From Streptomyces nitrosporeus (lineage in GTDB: Bacteria > Actinomycetota > Actinomycetes > Streptomycetales > Streptomycetaceae): DNA of 64,000 nucleotides. This document shows, one piece after another, positions 16,930 to 25,789 of this stretch. Under the pieces are notes generated by a model. That model was given only the letters and a program-made list of their open reading frames with translations. It did no database searches and was not told the DNA's origin. The stretch covers positions 3,844,001 through 3,908,000 of the forward strand of contig NZ_CP023702.1 in assembly GCF_008704555.1 (NCBI RefSeq). The letters run 5' to 3'. Within the stretch, counting starts at the first letter, position 1. Every line of letters begins with the position of its first letter. The translations under genes were made by a program, and so were the position numbers.

Positions 16930-18812
16930 ACGAAGTCGCTCCAGATCCCCGGCCTGCTGCTGCCCGCCTGCATGAACCAGCGGGTGTGCTCGGTCGGAAT
17001 ACCCAGCACGTACAGCCCGGTGTCGGCCGTTCGGCCGGTGGTGACCGGGTGGTACGGAGACCTGGTCACGGCCACTCCGCCGGTGTCGAACGCCTGATCG
17101 CCGGTGCCGTTGACATAACTGGTCCAGATCCCCTGCTCACGCAGCCGCCGGGTCAGCGGGGACGGGTCCCTGCGCAGGTCGGGGGGCGGGATCCGCGCGT
17201 CCAGGACGGTGTCCACGGTCACCTCGGAACCGGCGACCTGCGGCGAACGGGTACGGAACCGGCCACTCGCCGGGTCCGGTACGAAACGGGTGCCGGGGCC
17301 GACGATCCGCAGCACCCCTGCTCTGATCAGGGCGGCGGCCTGGGCCAGCCGGACCGGCGGCGGACCGGCGGCCAGGAAAGAGCTGCGGGGGACGTACCAG
17401 CCGAGGAAGTCATCACGGTGCGAGCCCGGCTCGAGTCCGGAGTAGTCGACGAACTCACGGATGACGCCGCGGGTGTCGCGCAGCACGTCGAGCGCGGCCT
17501 TGAGCGGTGACTCGACATTGCCGCGCGCCGCCTCCACCAGGTCGCGGCGGAGCACTTCGAGCAGGTCGCACTCGAAGGCCGCGTGGTCGTCGTACGTCCG
17601 GCCGGCGAAGGGGCGGGCCAGCCGGTCGAGGTCGAGCGGCGGGAGATCCCGCACGCCGTACCGCTGGGCGGCCGCGGCCACGTCGGGCACCGGCGAGCCG
17701 GCCGGGACGGCCAGTCCGGCCTTGAACTCGGCCTCCCGGCCGGCGCCGTGGCGGTGCCGGATCTCGGTGCCGTAGTACACCAGGTTCATCTCGGCGTGCA
17801 GCCACGGCCAGACGTCCGCCCGGAAGTCGACAGGGCCGTCCGGGGACTTCCCCGGGGTCCTGTGCCGGACGTGCTCCACCGTGAACAGCAGTGGGCGGTA
17901 GGGGTCGGTGGCCGATTTCTGGTTGCGACCCCGTGCGGGCAACGGCATGCCGCTGCGGGAACCCGCCACCAGCATGGGCTCCGCGCCGCTCGGCAGATAC
18001 GTCAGCCGGCCCTCGGCATCCTCCTTGAAGGTCCCGCCACGGCCGAGGGTGAAGGCCGCCATCACGTCGTAGAAGGACAGGCCGAGACCGAGGATGCCGA
18101 CCGTGGACGCGGACGAGACGTTGTCCAGATCCATGTCGGCCGCCGAATCCCCCTGGATGTAACGGAGTCCCGGCCGGTCCGACGCGAACTGTGCCAGCTC
18201 GCGCTGCTCGCCCGACGGGCCGGGCCTGGCGTGGCCGGTGGTGAGGACCACCCTGTCCACGGAGAGCCGCGATCCGTCCGAGAGCCGCAGCTGGTAGCCG
18301 TCGCCGGTACGGGTCAGGTCCTCGACCGACAGGCGCAACTCGTGCAGGTTGACGCCGGCGGGCAGTCCGCCGCGGACCGCGCTGAGCACGAAACGCATGT
18401 AGCGGCCGTAGACGGCGCGCGGCGCGTAGCTGTTGGGGCCCGGGTGGTCGGCGTCGGTCGCCCGCCACCACTCGCCGAAGGAGGGGCCGGCCCCGGCCCG
18501 GTGCGGGCCGTCGTCCGGCGTCCCGGAGAAGGCGGAGATCTCGTCGGCGACCGTGTTCATCATGAACCACTCGGGCTGGTCGCTGCGCCAGACCCGGCCG
18601 CAGCCCACCTCGACCGGATCTATCAGATAGATCTCCACGGGCCGTGCTTTTGCCGTCCGCGGCTCCGCGGCCAGCCGGGCGCCGAGCCGTTCGATCACAC
18701 TCAGGCCGCGCGGCCCGCTGCCGACAACCGCGATGCGGTGTACGCCGACGGCGTCCAGCAGGCCCCGGGCCACTGCGGCTCCCGGCGCGGACGAGCCCAC
18801 ACGGTACTCCAC
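16815..18812 (-). CDS. Large FAD/NAD(P)-binding protein (NAD_binding_9-like)
   Basis: The 665-residue protein begins with a dinucleotide-binding motif, AVVGSGPRGLSVIERL (about 29-44), and has a second glycine-rich motif, GILGLGLSFYDVMAAF, near the middle, the two-domain layout of flavin monooxygenase-like proteins. The substrate is unknown; the family includes N-hydroxylase-like and uncharacterised redox proteins. GTG 18812 is preferred because GGGGGAGA lies just upstream; an in-frame ATG at 18830 has no ribosome site. It is divergent from the hydrolase gene and probably does a redox tailoring step in the cluster, an inference from position. Confidence 0.8.
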   Translation of the reverse strand: MEYRVGSSAPGAAVARGLLDAVGVHRIAVVGSGPRGLSVIERLGARLAAEPRTAKARPVEIYLIDPVEVGCGRVWRSDQPEWFMMNTVADEISAFSGTPDDGPHRAGAGPSFGEWWRATDADHPGPNSYAPRAVYGRYMRFVLSAVRGGLPAGVNLHELRLSVEDLTRTGDGYQLRLSDGSRLSVDRVVLTTGHARPGPSGEQRELAQFASDRPGLRYIQGDSAADMDLDNVSSASTVGILGLGLSFYDVMAAFTLGRGGTFKEDAEGRLTYLPSGAEPMLVAGSRSGMPLPARGRNQKSATDPYRPLLFTVEHVRHRTPGKSPDGPVDFRADVWPWLHAEMNLVYYGTEIRHRHGAGREAEFKAGLAVPAGSPVPDVAAAAQRYGVRDLPPLDLDRLARPFAGRTYDDHAAFECDLLEVLRRDLVEAARGNVESPLKAALDVLRDTRGVIREFVDYSGLEPGSHRDDFLGWYVPRSSFLAAGPPPVRLAQAAALIRAGVLRIVGPGTRFVPDPASGRFRTRSPQVAGSEVTVDTVLDARIPPPDLRRDPSPLTRRLREQGIWTSYVNGTGDQAFDTGGVAVTRSPYHPVTTGRTADTGLYVLGIPTEHTRWFMQAGSSRPGIWSDFVYDADAIAGHALERDGAVRTPAPGPAGTLPGSPCLQGF

Positions 18813-18924
18813 CGTTCTCCCCCTAAACATTCGTCATCCACCCGGAATTACCGGGCGGGACGTAACTGCAATCCCTGATGACCGACCTTAAGCGGGCGTC
18901 AGCCGACATTCAACGGTGGTTAGT

Positions 18925-18939
18925 TCATGTATTGCATGA
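18925..18939. promoter_or_regulatory. Candidate operator between the FAD-protein and hydrolase genes
   Basis: TCATG-TATTG-CATGA is a perfect 5-bp inverted repeat in an unusually AT-rich divergent spacer (18813-19054) and contains a T-N11-A pattern typical of LysR sites. Binding by the neighbouring LysR protein is plausible but not shown. Confidence 0.4.
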
Positions 18940-19054
18940 GGGTTATTGATGTGTCGGCCCGTGCTGCTAATTGTTGTTTACATCCGGTGTGAGGCGGGGT
19001 TAGGCTGCCGAATCGTTCGCCAAGGAAAGCAAGCTGATGGTCCAGGAGACTTCA

Positions 19055-19639
19055 ATGGGACGCCGACCGGCCCTTCTCGTACTCGACCTGATAAATGAAC
19101 TCGTCCACCCCGAAGGGAAATACTCCGCAGACGGCTTCTGCGAGCAGGTCGCCGAGCGCGGTGTCCTCGGCCGGGCTGCCACCGCGATCGACAGAGCCCG
19201 GCGTGACGGCGTCCCGGTCATCTACGTCGTCGTCGGTTTCTCCCCCGGCTATGCCGACTGGCCCGCGAGCTCGGAGCTGTTCGCCTCCGCGCGTGACGAC
19301 GACCGGGTCGTCCTGGGCACCTGGGGCACGCAGGTGCACGACGAACTCAAGCCGGCCGACGGCGAGCCGGTCATCGAGAAGCGTCGTGTCAGCCCGTTCT
19401 TCGGCACGCATCTCGACCTGCTCCTGCGCAATCTGGGCGTCAACACCCTGCTGCTGACCGGTGTCACCACGGACCTGGTGATCCTGTCCACCGCGCGCGA
19501 GGGACACGACCGCGACTACCACGTCGAGGTGCTCGCGGACGCCGCCGCGGCGGACAGCCGGGAAGCACATGAAACCGCCCTCAAGGTGATCGCCCGCACC
19601 GCCCGGATCACCTCGGTCGACGAAGCCCTTCCCGCCTGA
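19055..19639 (+). CDS. Isochorismatase-superfamily hydrolase lacking the usual catalytic Cys
   Basis: The 194-residue protein has the fold's Asp11 (LLVLDLINE) and Lys109 (VIEKRRVSPF), but the nucleophile position in TGVTTDLVILST is Val142 instead of Cys. True isochorismatases also lack this Cys, while nicotinamidase and carbamoylsarcosine hydrolase types need it. It may thus act on an enol ether such as isochorismate, or be a non-amidase. ATG 19055 is chosen because AGGAG lies 6 bp upstream; ATG 19037 is weaker. It precedes the exporter gene by 38 bp. Confidence 0.82.
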   Translation: MGRRPALLVLDLINELVHPEGKYSADGFCEQVAERGVLGRAATAIDRARRDGVPVIYVVVGFSPGYADWPASSELFASARDDDRVVLGTWGTQVHDELKPADGEPVIEKRRVSPFFGTHLDLLLRNLGVNTLLLTGVTTDLVILSTAREGHDRDYHVEVLADAAAADSREAHETALKVIARTARITSVDEALPA

Positions 19640-19677
19640 CCCACCACCCGCGGTACGCAGAGGGACGGAGTCGAGAG

Positions 19678-21045
19678 ATGAGCGTCGGCCGGACGATTCG
19701 AACGAGGTTCCCCGGGCTCGGGCCGCCACGGCCCGCTCCGGAGCGGGCCGCACCGGACCAGGGCCGGACCGGGCCGGGCCGGCGGCTGGGCCGGCTCTCC
19801 CGCGGCCAGGCGTTCTGGCTGGTCGGCGTCATCCTCATCCTGCTGCTGCTCTCCTCGTCGGCACCCTCGCCGATGTACGTCCTCTACCAGCAGCGCTGGC
19901 ACTTCTCCGGCACCGCCCTCACGGTCGTCTTCGGTATCTACGCCGTGGCGGTCCTCGTCGCCCTGCTGCTCTTCGGCTCGCTCTCGGACACCCTGGGGCG
20001 GCGCCGCGTCCTGCTCGCCTCGTTGGTGGGCGAGGTGGTGAGCATGGCCCTGTTCATCGGCGCGCGGAACCTGCTGTGGCTGCTCGCCGCACGCGCGGTG
20101 CAGGGGCTGGCCGTCGGCCTGGCCACCGGCGCCACCAGCGCCGCGCTGATAGAGCTCTCACCGCCGGCGGCACCCTCACGGGGCACCCTGCTCAACAGCG
20201 CGGGCCCGACCGGTGGCATCGCGGCCGGTGCCCTGGTCGCGGGGCTGCTCGTCCAGTTCGCTCCCGCGCCGACCGTGCTGACCTACGCGCTGCTCCTCGC
20301 CGCCTTCCTGCTGGCCTTCGTCGGCGTACTCGCGATGCCGGAGACCGCGCCCGGCCAGGACCGGGGCCACCAGGGCCGGGATCAGGGCCGGGATCAGGGC
20401 CGGGGGCTGCGGATCCGGCCCTCCCGGATCTCGGTGCCGGCCGCGGCCCGCCGCCCCTTCGCCCTGCTTTCCCTGGCCCTGATCGCGGTCTGGGCGGTGT
20501 GCGGCCTGTATCTGTCGCTCGGTCCTTCGATCGCCTTGCAGATCCTGCACACCGGGAGCCTGCTGACCGGCGGGCTGGTCGTCGCGCTCTTCGCGGGGGT
20601 GGCCACCGTCGGCCAGCTCTGGCTCGGCGGGCTTCCACCGCTGAGGTTGGCGGGGACCGGCGTGGTGGCCCTGCTCGTCGGTCTGGCGCTGGTTCACGCC
20701 GCTCTCACCACGAGTCATGCCGTCCTGTTCTTCCTCGGCACCGCGGCCCTCGGCTTCGGCTGGGGCACCGCCTTCCTCGGTGCCTTCCGCGCGCTGGCCG
20801 CCCTCGCGGAGCCGGCCCGGCGCAGCGAGTTGCTGGCCGCGGTCTATGTCGTGGCGTACCTCTCGATGTCGGTCCCCGCCGTCGCGGCCGGGGGGATCTC
20901 GGGGACCTGGGGTCTGCACCGCACAGCGCTGACCTTCATCACGGCCGCGGCCTTCATCTGCGTGGCCGCGCTGCTGGGCCTGTGCTGGATGGTGGCCCGA
21001 AACCGCGCGAGGCGTGGGGCCCGGGGCACGCCGGGCCGGAAGTGA
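19678..21045 (+). CDS. Major facilitator superfamily transporter
   Basis: The 455-residue protein has about 12 hydrophobic segments, a cytoplasmic N-terminus of 45 residues, and the MFS loop motif GSLSDTLGRRRVLL between segments 2 and 3. A hydrophilic central loop carries a GRDQ repeat encoded by a tandem 12-bp repeat. ATG 19678 follows ACGGAG. It is downstream of the hydrolase gene on the same strand, the last gene with a clear role in the cluster, and is probably the exporter or self-resistance pump for the product. Confidence 0.9.
   Translation: MSVGRTIRTRFPGLGPPRPAPERAAPDQGRTGPGRRLGRLSRGQAFWLVGVILILLLLSSSAPSPMYVLYQQRWHFSGTALTVVFGIYAVAVLVALLLFGSLSDTLGRRRVLLASLVGEVVSMALFIGARNLLWLLAARAVQGLAVGLATGATSAALIELSPPAAPSRGTLLNSAGPTGGIAAGALVAGLLVQFAPAPTVLTYALLLAAFLLAFVGVLAMPETAPGQDRGHQGRDQGRDQGRGLRIRPSRISVPAAARRPFALLSLALIAVWAVCGLYLSLGPSIALQILHTGSLLTGGLVVALFAGVATVGQLWLGGLPPLRLAGTGVVALLVGLALVHAALTTSHAVLFFLGTAALGFGWGTAFLGAFRALAALAEPARRSELLAAVYVVAYLSMSVPAVAAGGISGTWGLHRTALTFITAAAFICVAALLGLCWMVARNRARRGARGTPGRK
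20371..20406 (+). repeat. 12-bp tandem repeat inside the MFS gene
   Basis: CAGGGCCGGGAT occurs at 20371-20382 and 20383-20394 and once more with two changes at 20395-20406. It encodes a GRDQ repeat in the central cytoplasmic loop. Confidence 0.9.
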
Positions 21046-21291
21046 TCCGCGGGGGGCGGGAAACGGTCCCGGCCGTTCACGAGTCCTTCCGTCGGGGCTG
21101 CCGTACTCCGGTGGCGGACCGGGCACCGGTCATCTGCTGATGCCGAAGGACCGGGCCGGTCGGACCGGGGAGTTCGCGGACGCGCCCGGCGGAGGGGGCG
21201 CCCGTGACGGGGCGGCCCGGTGGCCGGCCGCCGGACGGGGAGTCCGGCGGCGGTGCCGGGGCCACGGGCGGGGAGTCCCGGCGGTTCCGGG

Positions 21292-21747
21292 TCAGTGGCG
21301 GGGAGCGGTGTCCCCGCCGGACGAGTTGTAGCGCAGCAGGTACTCGGCGAACCGCGCGAGATCGTCGGCCGTCCAGGCGCCGAGGCGTTCCCGGTACGCG
21401 GCACGACGGCTGGCCTGTGTGGAGGCCAGGGCCCGGGAGCCGGTGGCGGTGGGGTGCAGCACCTGGATGCGGTGGTCGTCCGGGTCCGGGTGGCGTTCGA
21501 CCAGGCCCAGCTTCTCCAGGGCCGCCACCTGCCTGCTGACCGTCGACTTGTCGAGCATGTAGTGCGCGGCCAGGTCGGCGGCGCGGCAGCCCTTCTGGTA
21601 CTCGATGTGCGCGAGCAGCGTGTAGGGGACCAGGGGCAGATCCGGGTGGAGCCGTGCCGCCGTGGCACGGGCGCGCCGGGCGAAGGCGGTCAGTTCGCGC
21701 TGGATGACGTCCAGCGAGTCCTCGCGGTCCCGGGGGGTGCCTGTCAC
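21292..21747 (-). CDS. MarR-family transcriptional regulator
   Basis: The 151-residue protein has a MarR winged helix (LAAHYMLDKSTVSRQVAALEKLGLVERHPDPDDHR, residues about 58-92) flanked by dimerisation helices. It is divergent from a membrane protein gene with only 83 bp between starts, and that spacer carries two linked inverted repeats. Autoregulation and repression of the membrane protein, relieved by a small ligand, is the usual MarR logic. The 21046-21291 spacer downstream holds no gene. Confidence 0.9.
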   Translation of the reverse strand: MTGTPRDREDSLDVIQRELTAFARRARATAARLHPDLPLVPYTLLAHIEYQKGCRAADLAAHYMLDKSTVSRQVAALEKLGLVERHPDPDDHRIQVLHPTATGSRALASTQASRRAAYRERLGAWTADDLARFAEYLLRYNSSGGDTAPRH

Positions 21748-21782
21748 AGGATCACCTTTTCTCGAAAAGTTAGATGTATGCT

Positions 21783-21811
21783 ACAACGAATATGGAGTTG
21801 TAAAAGACAAC
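21783..21811. promoter_or_regulatory. Candidate MarR operator
   Basis: ACAAC (21783-21787), GTTGT (21797-21801) and ACAAC (21807-21811) give two overlapping inverted repeats, in the AT-rich spacer between the MarR gene and the divergent membrane protein gene. Confidence 0.6.
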
Positions 21812-21830
21812 TATTGAAGGAGGGCGCACT

Positions 21831-23027
21831 GTGTCCGCAAGCCCGAGGACGGCCCCCGGCTCGACCGCCGGAGCGCTGCGTCATGTGCTCGGCCATCTCG
21901 TTACGCCGTTGCTGATGTGCATCGGAATGGGGCTCGCCTACCTGGGTGCCTTTCACGCTCCGGAGCCGCACGACCTGAGGGTGGACGTCGTCGGATCCGG
22001 TGCCTCCGCCCAGGTGCTCGCACAGACCTTGCAGGACAAGGGTGACGGTGCGTTGAGTGTGCGTACGGTAGCGGACCGCGACACAGCGGTGAACCACCTG
22101 ATGACCCAGCACACCTACGGCGCCTACATACCCGGGGACAGCCCCGAGCTGCTGGTGGCCACCGCCTCTTCCGACACGAGCGCGACCGTGGTGCAGAAGG
22201 TGTTCACGGAGGTCGCCGCCGGGCAGGGGGCGCCCCTGGAGGTGACCGACGTGGCACCGACGGCGGACGGCGACCCGACCGGGCAGGGCATCTTCTTCCT
22301 GCTGGTGGCCGTCAGCATCGGCTCCTACGCGTCGGTCGCGGTGATCGGAGGCGCCGGCGCGGTGCTGGCGATGCGGATCAGGGCCGCGCTGGCGGTCGGC
22401 GCCTCACTCGTGGTGAGCCTGATCGGTGTGGCGTTCGCCGGGCCGGTGTTCGGGCTCGTGGACCACGGGCTGGGCGGGCTGTGGGGGATGGCCTGGCTGT
22501 ATTCGGCGGGGATCCTGCTGATCGGCGTCGGGCTGCACACCTTCCTCAAGCGGTGGACCACGCTCGGCGTGATGGTGCTGTTCGTCATGCTCAACTTCAC
22601 CAGTTCCGGCGGTATCTTCCGGCCGGAGGTCCAGCCCGGCTTCTTCGGCTCCCTGCACGCCTTCTGGAACGGTGCGGGCTTCGTCGAGGGACTGCGCAGC
22701 CATGTGTACTTCGGCGGCCACGGACTGGGACGCCATGTCCTGGTGCTGGCGCTGTGGTTCGTTGCGGGACTGGTTGCCGTGGGGGTGGCCGGCCTCACCG
22801 AGAGCCGCCGGCGACGCGCTGCGGCCGGGGCGCCGGCCGTACCGCCGGCGGGCGCCTCCCCCGTGGGCACCGGTTCCTCCGCGACGGATCCCGGTCCCTC
22901 CGAGGCGGGTCCTTCTGCGACGGGCCCCGGTTCCTCCGCGACGGGTTCTTCCGCGACGGGTTCTTCCGCGCCGAGGCACGGCGCGGAGGCCGACGAGGAG
23001 GAGATGGAAGAGGCCGTCGGAGTCTGA
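21831..23027 (+). CDS. ABC-2/YhgE-Pip-like membrane protein
   Basis: The 398-residue protein has one N-terminal membrane segment, an extracytoplasmic domain of about 130 residues, a group of about five segments from residue 150 to 320, and a disordered acidic C-terminal tail rich in Ser, Gly and Pro. This arrangement matches DUF3533/YhgE-Pip and ABC-2-type proteins. No ATPase gene is adjacent. GTG 21831 follows GAAGGAGGG. It is probably induced through the divergent MarR regulator and may take part in drug efflux or envelope stress; the substrate is unknown. Confidence 0.75.
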   Translation: MSASPRTAPGSTAGALRHVLGHLVTPLLMCIGMGLAYLGAFHAPEPHDLRVDVVGSGASAQVLAQTLQDKGDGALSVRTVADRDTAVNHLMTQHTYGAYIPGDSPELLVATASSDTSATVVQKVFTEVAAGQGAPLEVTDVAPTADGDPTGQGIFFLLVAVSIGSYASVAVIGGAGAVLAMRIRAALAVGASLVVSLIGVAFAGPVFGLVDHGLGGLWGMAWLYSAGILLIGVGLHTFLKRWTTLGVMVLFVMLNFTSSGGIFRPEVQPGFFGSLHAFWNGAGFVEGLRSHVYFGGHGLGRHVLVLALWFVAGLVAVGVAGLTESRRRRAAAGAPAVPPAGASPVGTGSSATDPGPSEAGPSATGPGSSATGSSATGSSAPRHGAEADEEEMEEAVGV

Positions 23028-23240
23028 CGGCCCTGCTCCGCCAATCCCCGGCGGGGTGGCCCCGACGGGGTGGCCCCGGCGGGGCAGGCCGCCCGGGCCG
23101 GCGGAAGGCGGCGGCCGCGGCCGGCCGGAGCGGTTTCCACAGGTGCTGCCGTTGTCCACAGGGGCAGACGGCACGCGTGCGGCGGTTGTACGGTCGTCGC
23201 CGGACGGCACGGGGGACAAGGGCGGGGGAGGCGTGGCTCC

Positions 23241-24698
23241 ATGAGCGGGACCGATGCGACGGTGACGGTGCGGCGGACGGTGAGGGGAGGTCCGCGTATA
23301 CCGGTGGTGCCCGGGTTCGCCCACTGCCCGGGCGGCCGGGCCGCGGAAGCCGGCGCGGACCACTCCCCCAAGACGGCGGGCAAGGCACTGCGCCGTACGG
23401 TGCCGCGCGCCCGGCACAGCGGCCTGGTCCTGCCGGCGGACCGCCCCGACGCCGTACAGGCGGTCGAGGAGTCCAACCGGGGGAGGGTGCCCGGGCTGGC
23501 ACCGATCCGGGTGGGGCGCATGGTGGCGACCCCGTTCGCCTTCCTCCGCGGGTCGGCCGGCCTCATGGCCCACGACCTGACGGGCACCCCGGTCACCGGC
23601 GTGGGCGCCCAGCTCTGCGGCGACGCCCACGCCGCCAACTTCGGTCTGTACGGCGACGCCCGGGGCGGCCTCGTCATCGATCTGAACGACTTCGACGAAA
23701 CCGTCTTCGGCCCGTGGGAGTGGGACCTCAAGAGACTGGCCACCTCGCTCGTGCTCGCCGGCCGCGAGGCGGGCGCCGACGAGGACACCTGCCGGCGGGG
23801 CGCGTACGACGCGGTGGGCGCCTACCGGCGCACGATGCGGCTGCTCGCCCGGCTGCCCGCGCTCGACGCGTGGAACGCCATCGCGGACGAGGAACTCGTC
23901 TCGCACACCGACGCCCGGGACCTGCTGGGCACGCTGGAGCGCGTCTCGGCCAAGGCCCGCAACAACACCAGCGCCCGCTTCGCCGCGAGGTCGACGGAGG
24001 CGTCCGAGGACGGCGGACGCCGCTTCGTGGACGCGTCACCGGTGCTGCGCCGGGTGCCGGACGAGGAGGCCGCCGCGGTGGCGGCGGCACTGGAGGGCTA
24101 TCTCACGACCGTCTCCCCGGACCGCGTCCCCCTGCTGGCCCGGTACGCGATACACGACGTGGCCTTCCGCGTGGTCGGTACGGGGAGCGTGGGGACCCGG
24201 TCCTATGTGGTGCTCCTGCTCGACCACCGGGGCGAACCGCTGGTGCTCCAGGTGAAGGAGGCCCGCCGCTCCGTGCTCGCCCCCCATCTGCCACGCGTCG
24301 GCTTCGGCGTGCCCGGAGCGGAGCACGAGGGGCGCCGGGTGGTCCTGGGCCAGAAGCGGATGCAGGTGGTCAGCGACATCCTGCTGGGCTGGACCGAGGT
24401 GGACGGCCGGCCGTACCAGGTACGCCAGTTCAGGAACCGCAAGGGCAGCGTGGACCCGGGGGCGCTCGCCGCCGACCAGGTCGACGACTACGGGCGGATG
24501 ACCGGCGCGCTGCTGGCCCGGGCGCACGCGCACAGCGCCGACCCGCGGCTGCTCGCCGGTTACTGCGGCAAGAGCGACGAACTCGACGAGGCGGTCGCCG
24601 CCTTCGCCGTGGCGTACGCGGACCGCACGGAAGCCGACCACGGTGCGCTGGTGCGTGCCGTCGGCGCGGGCCGGATAGCCGCCGAGCTCGGGATATGA
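23241..24698 (+). CDS. DUF2252 family protein
   Basis: The 485-residue protein has the DUF2252 hallmarks GDAHAANFGLY, DLNDFDET and WEWDLKRLATSL, which resemble the ATP/Mg sites of the aminoglycoside-phosphotransferase/kinase fold (HGDxxxxN and DxD-like). No substrate is known. ATG 23241 follows GGGGGAGG; an upstream open frame has no ribosome site. It has no obvious operon partner and is widespread in Streptomyces, so it is probably core. Confidence 0.85.
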   Translation: MSGTDATVTVRRTVRGGPRIPVVPGFAHCPGGRAAEAGADHSPKTAGKALRRTVPRARHSGLVLPADRPDAVQAVEESNRGRVPGLAPIRVGRMVATPFAFLRGSAGLMAHDLTGTPVTGVGAQLCGDAHAANFGLYGDARGGLVIDLNDFDETVFGPWEWDLKRLATSLVLAGREAGADEDTCRRGAYDAVGAYRRTMRLLARLPALDAWNAIADEELVSHTDARDLLGTLERVSAKARNNTSARFAARSTEASEDGGRRFVDASPVLRRVPDEEAAAVAAALEGYLTTVSPDRVPLLARYAIHDVAFRVVGTGSVGTRSYVVLLLDHRGEPLVLQVKEARRSVLAPHLPRVGFGVPGAEHEGRRVVLGQKRMQVVSDILLGWTEVDGRPYQVRQFRNRKGSVDPGALAADQVDDYGRMTGALLARAHAHSADPRLLAGYCGKSDELDEAVAAFAVAYADRTEADHGALVRAVGAGRIAAELGI

Positions 24699-24756
24699 CG
24701 CCCTGAGCACCGCCGCGCGTGCTCCGGGCACGGGGCGGTGGCCATACGCTGGACGG

Positions 24757-25743
24757 GTGACCCACGAAGCCGCCGGGGTGCCGACCACCCGGAACGACGA
24801 AGACCGGCAGGACCTGGACGCCCGAGCCCGGGACAGCCAGGACCGGACCGCCCAGGCCCAGGACCCGCAGGGCGCGCCGCAGCGGCCCCTCCAGACAGAG
24901 GAGGGCGGCGCCGAGCAGCAGCAGGCCGGTGGACAGCGGCTCGGCGGGGAGGGCGGTGAGCAGGCCGCGGCACGGCCCGAGGACCGGCTCGCCAGGGCTG
25001 TGCGTGCGGCGGAGCAGGCTCTGATCGAGTTCGAGATCGCGGTGGAGACCTTCCGGGTCGAGGTCGAGAACTTCAGCAGGCTGCACCACCAGAAGCTCGG
25101 CCCGGTGTACGCGCGCCTGGACGAGCTGGACGCGCAGATCGCGGAGGCGCGGGCCGCGCGGAGCGGGGACCCGGACGATCTGCGCAAGGCGCAGGAGGCC
25201 CGCGCGATCGTCATGCCGATGCCCGGCGTCGACGAGCTCTTCCACGACTGGATGGACTCCGACGGCCTCTCGCCCGAGGCGGCGGCCATGCTCACCGAGC
25301 AGCCGGTCCGTCCGCCCAAGCGGGTCAGGCCGGGGGAGGAGGCGCGCAAGCTCTACCGGGAGCTCGCCCGCAAGGCCCACCCGGACCTGGCGCCTGACGA
25401 GAAGGAGCGGACGCGCCGGGACGAGTTCATCGCCCGGGTCAACGCGGCCTACGGGCGTGGTGACGTCGGTCTGCTCAGGGAACTGGCCGCCGAGTGGGCG
25501 GCCGGGCCCGAGGTGCCCGAACTGCGGCTCAGCGAGAGCGAGGAGCTCTACGCGCGGCTGGAGTGGCTGAGCCGGCGCAAGGAACTGCTCACGGTCCTCG
25601 CCCAGGAACTGGAGGGGAGCGCGATCGGTTCGATGCTCCGGATGGCACCCGACGACCCCGACACCCTGCTCGATGAGATCGGCGAGAAGCTGCTGGCCGA
25701 GGTGGCGCAGCGGGAGGCCGAGCTGGCGGGCCTGGTGCAGTAG
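24757..25743 (+). CDS. J-domain (DnaJ-like) protein
   Basis: The 328-residue protein has a Gln/Glu-rich disordered N-terminus (1-70), a predicted coiled coil (75-150) and a J domain with YRELARKAHPDL and the HPD tripeptide at 208-210, followed by another helical region. J domains stimulate Hsp70 ATPase. There are no zinc or G/F regions, so it is a specialised type III J protein. GTG 24757 has no ribosome site and lies about 10 bp after a TACGCT-like -10 element, suggesting leaderless mRNA. Confidence 0.82.
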   Translation: MTHEAAGVPTTRNDEDRQDLDARARDSQDRTAQAQDPQGAPQRPLQTEEGGAEQQQAGGQRLGGEGGEQAAARPEDRLARAVRAAEQALIEFEIAVETFRVEVENFSRLHHQKLGPVYARLDELDAQIAEARAARSGDPDDLRKAQEARAIVMPMPGVDELFHDWMDSDGLSPEAAAMLTEQPVRPPKRVRPGEEARKLYRELARKAHPDLAPDEKERTRRDEFIARVNAAYGRGDVGLLRELAAEWAAGPEVPELRLSESEELYARLEWLSRRKELLTVLAQELEGSAIGSMLRMAPDDPDTLLDEIGEKLLAEVAQREAELAGLVQ

Positions 25744-25789
25744 CGTTCCCGGTGACCCAGGCGTGTACATACGAGAGAAGGCATGACCT

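Noticed and set aside
1926..21045. NRPS, PKS, terpene cyclase or RiPP core genes in the cluster
   Set aside because: I looked for carrier-protein, ketosynthase, adenylation and precursor-peptide motifs in the frames and found none.
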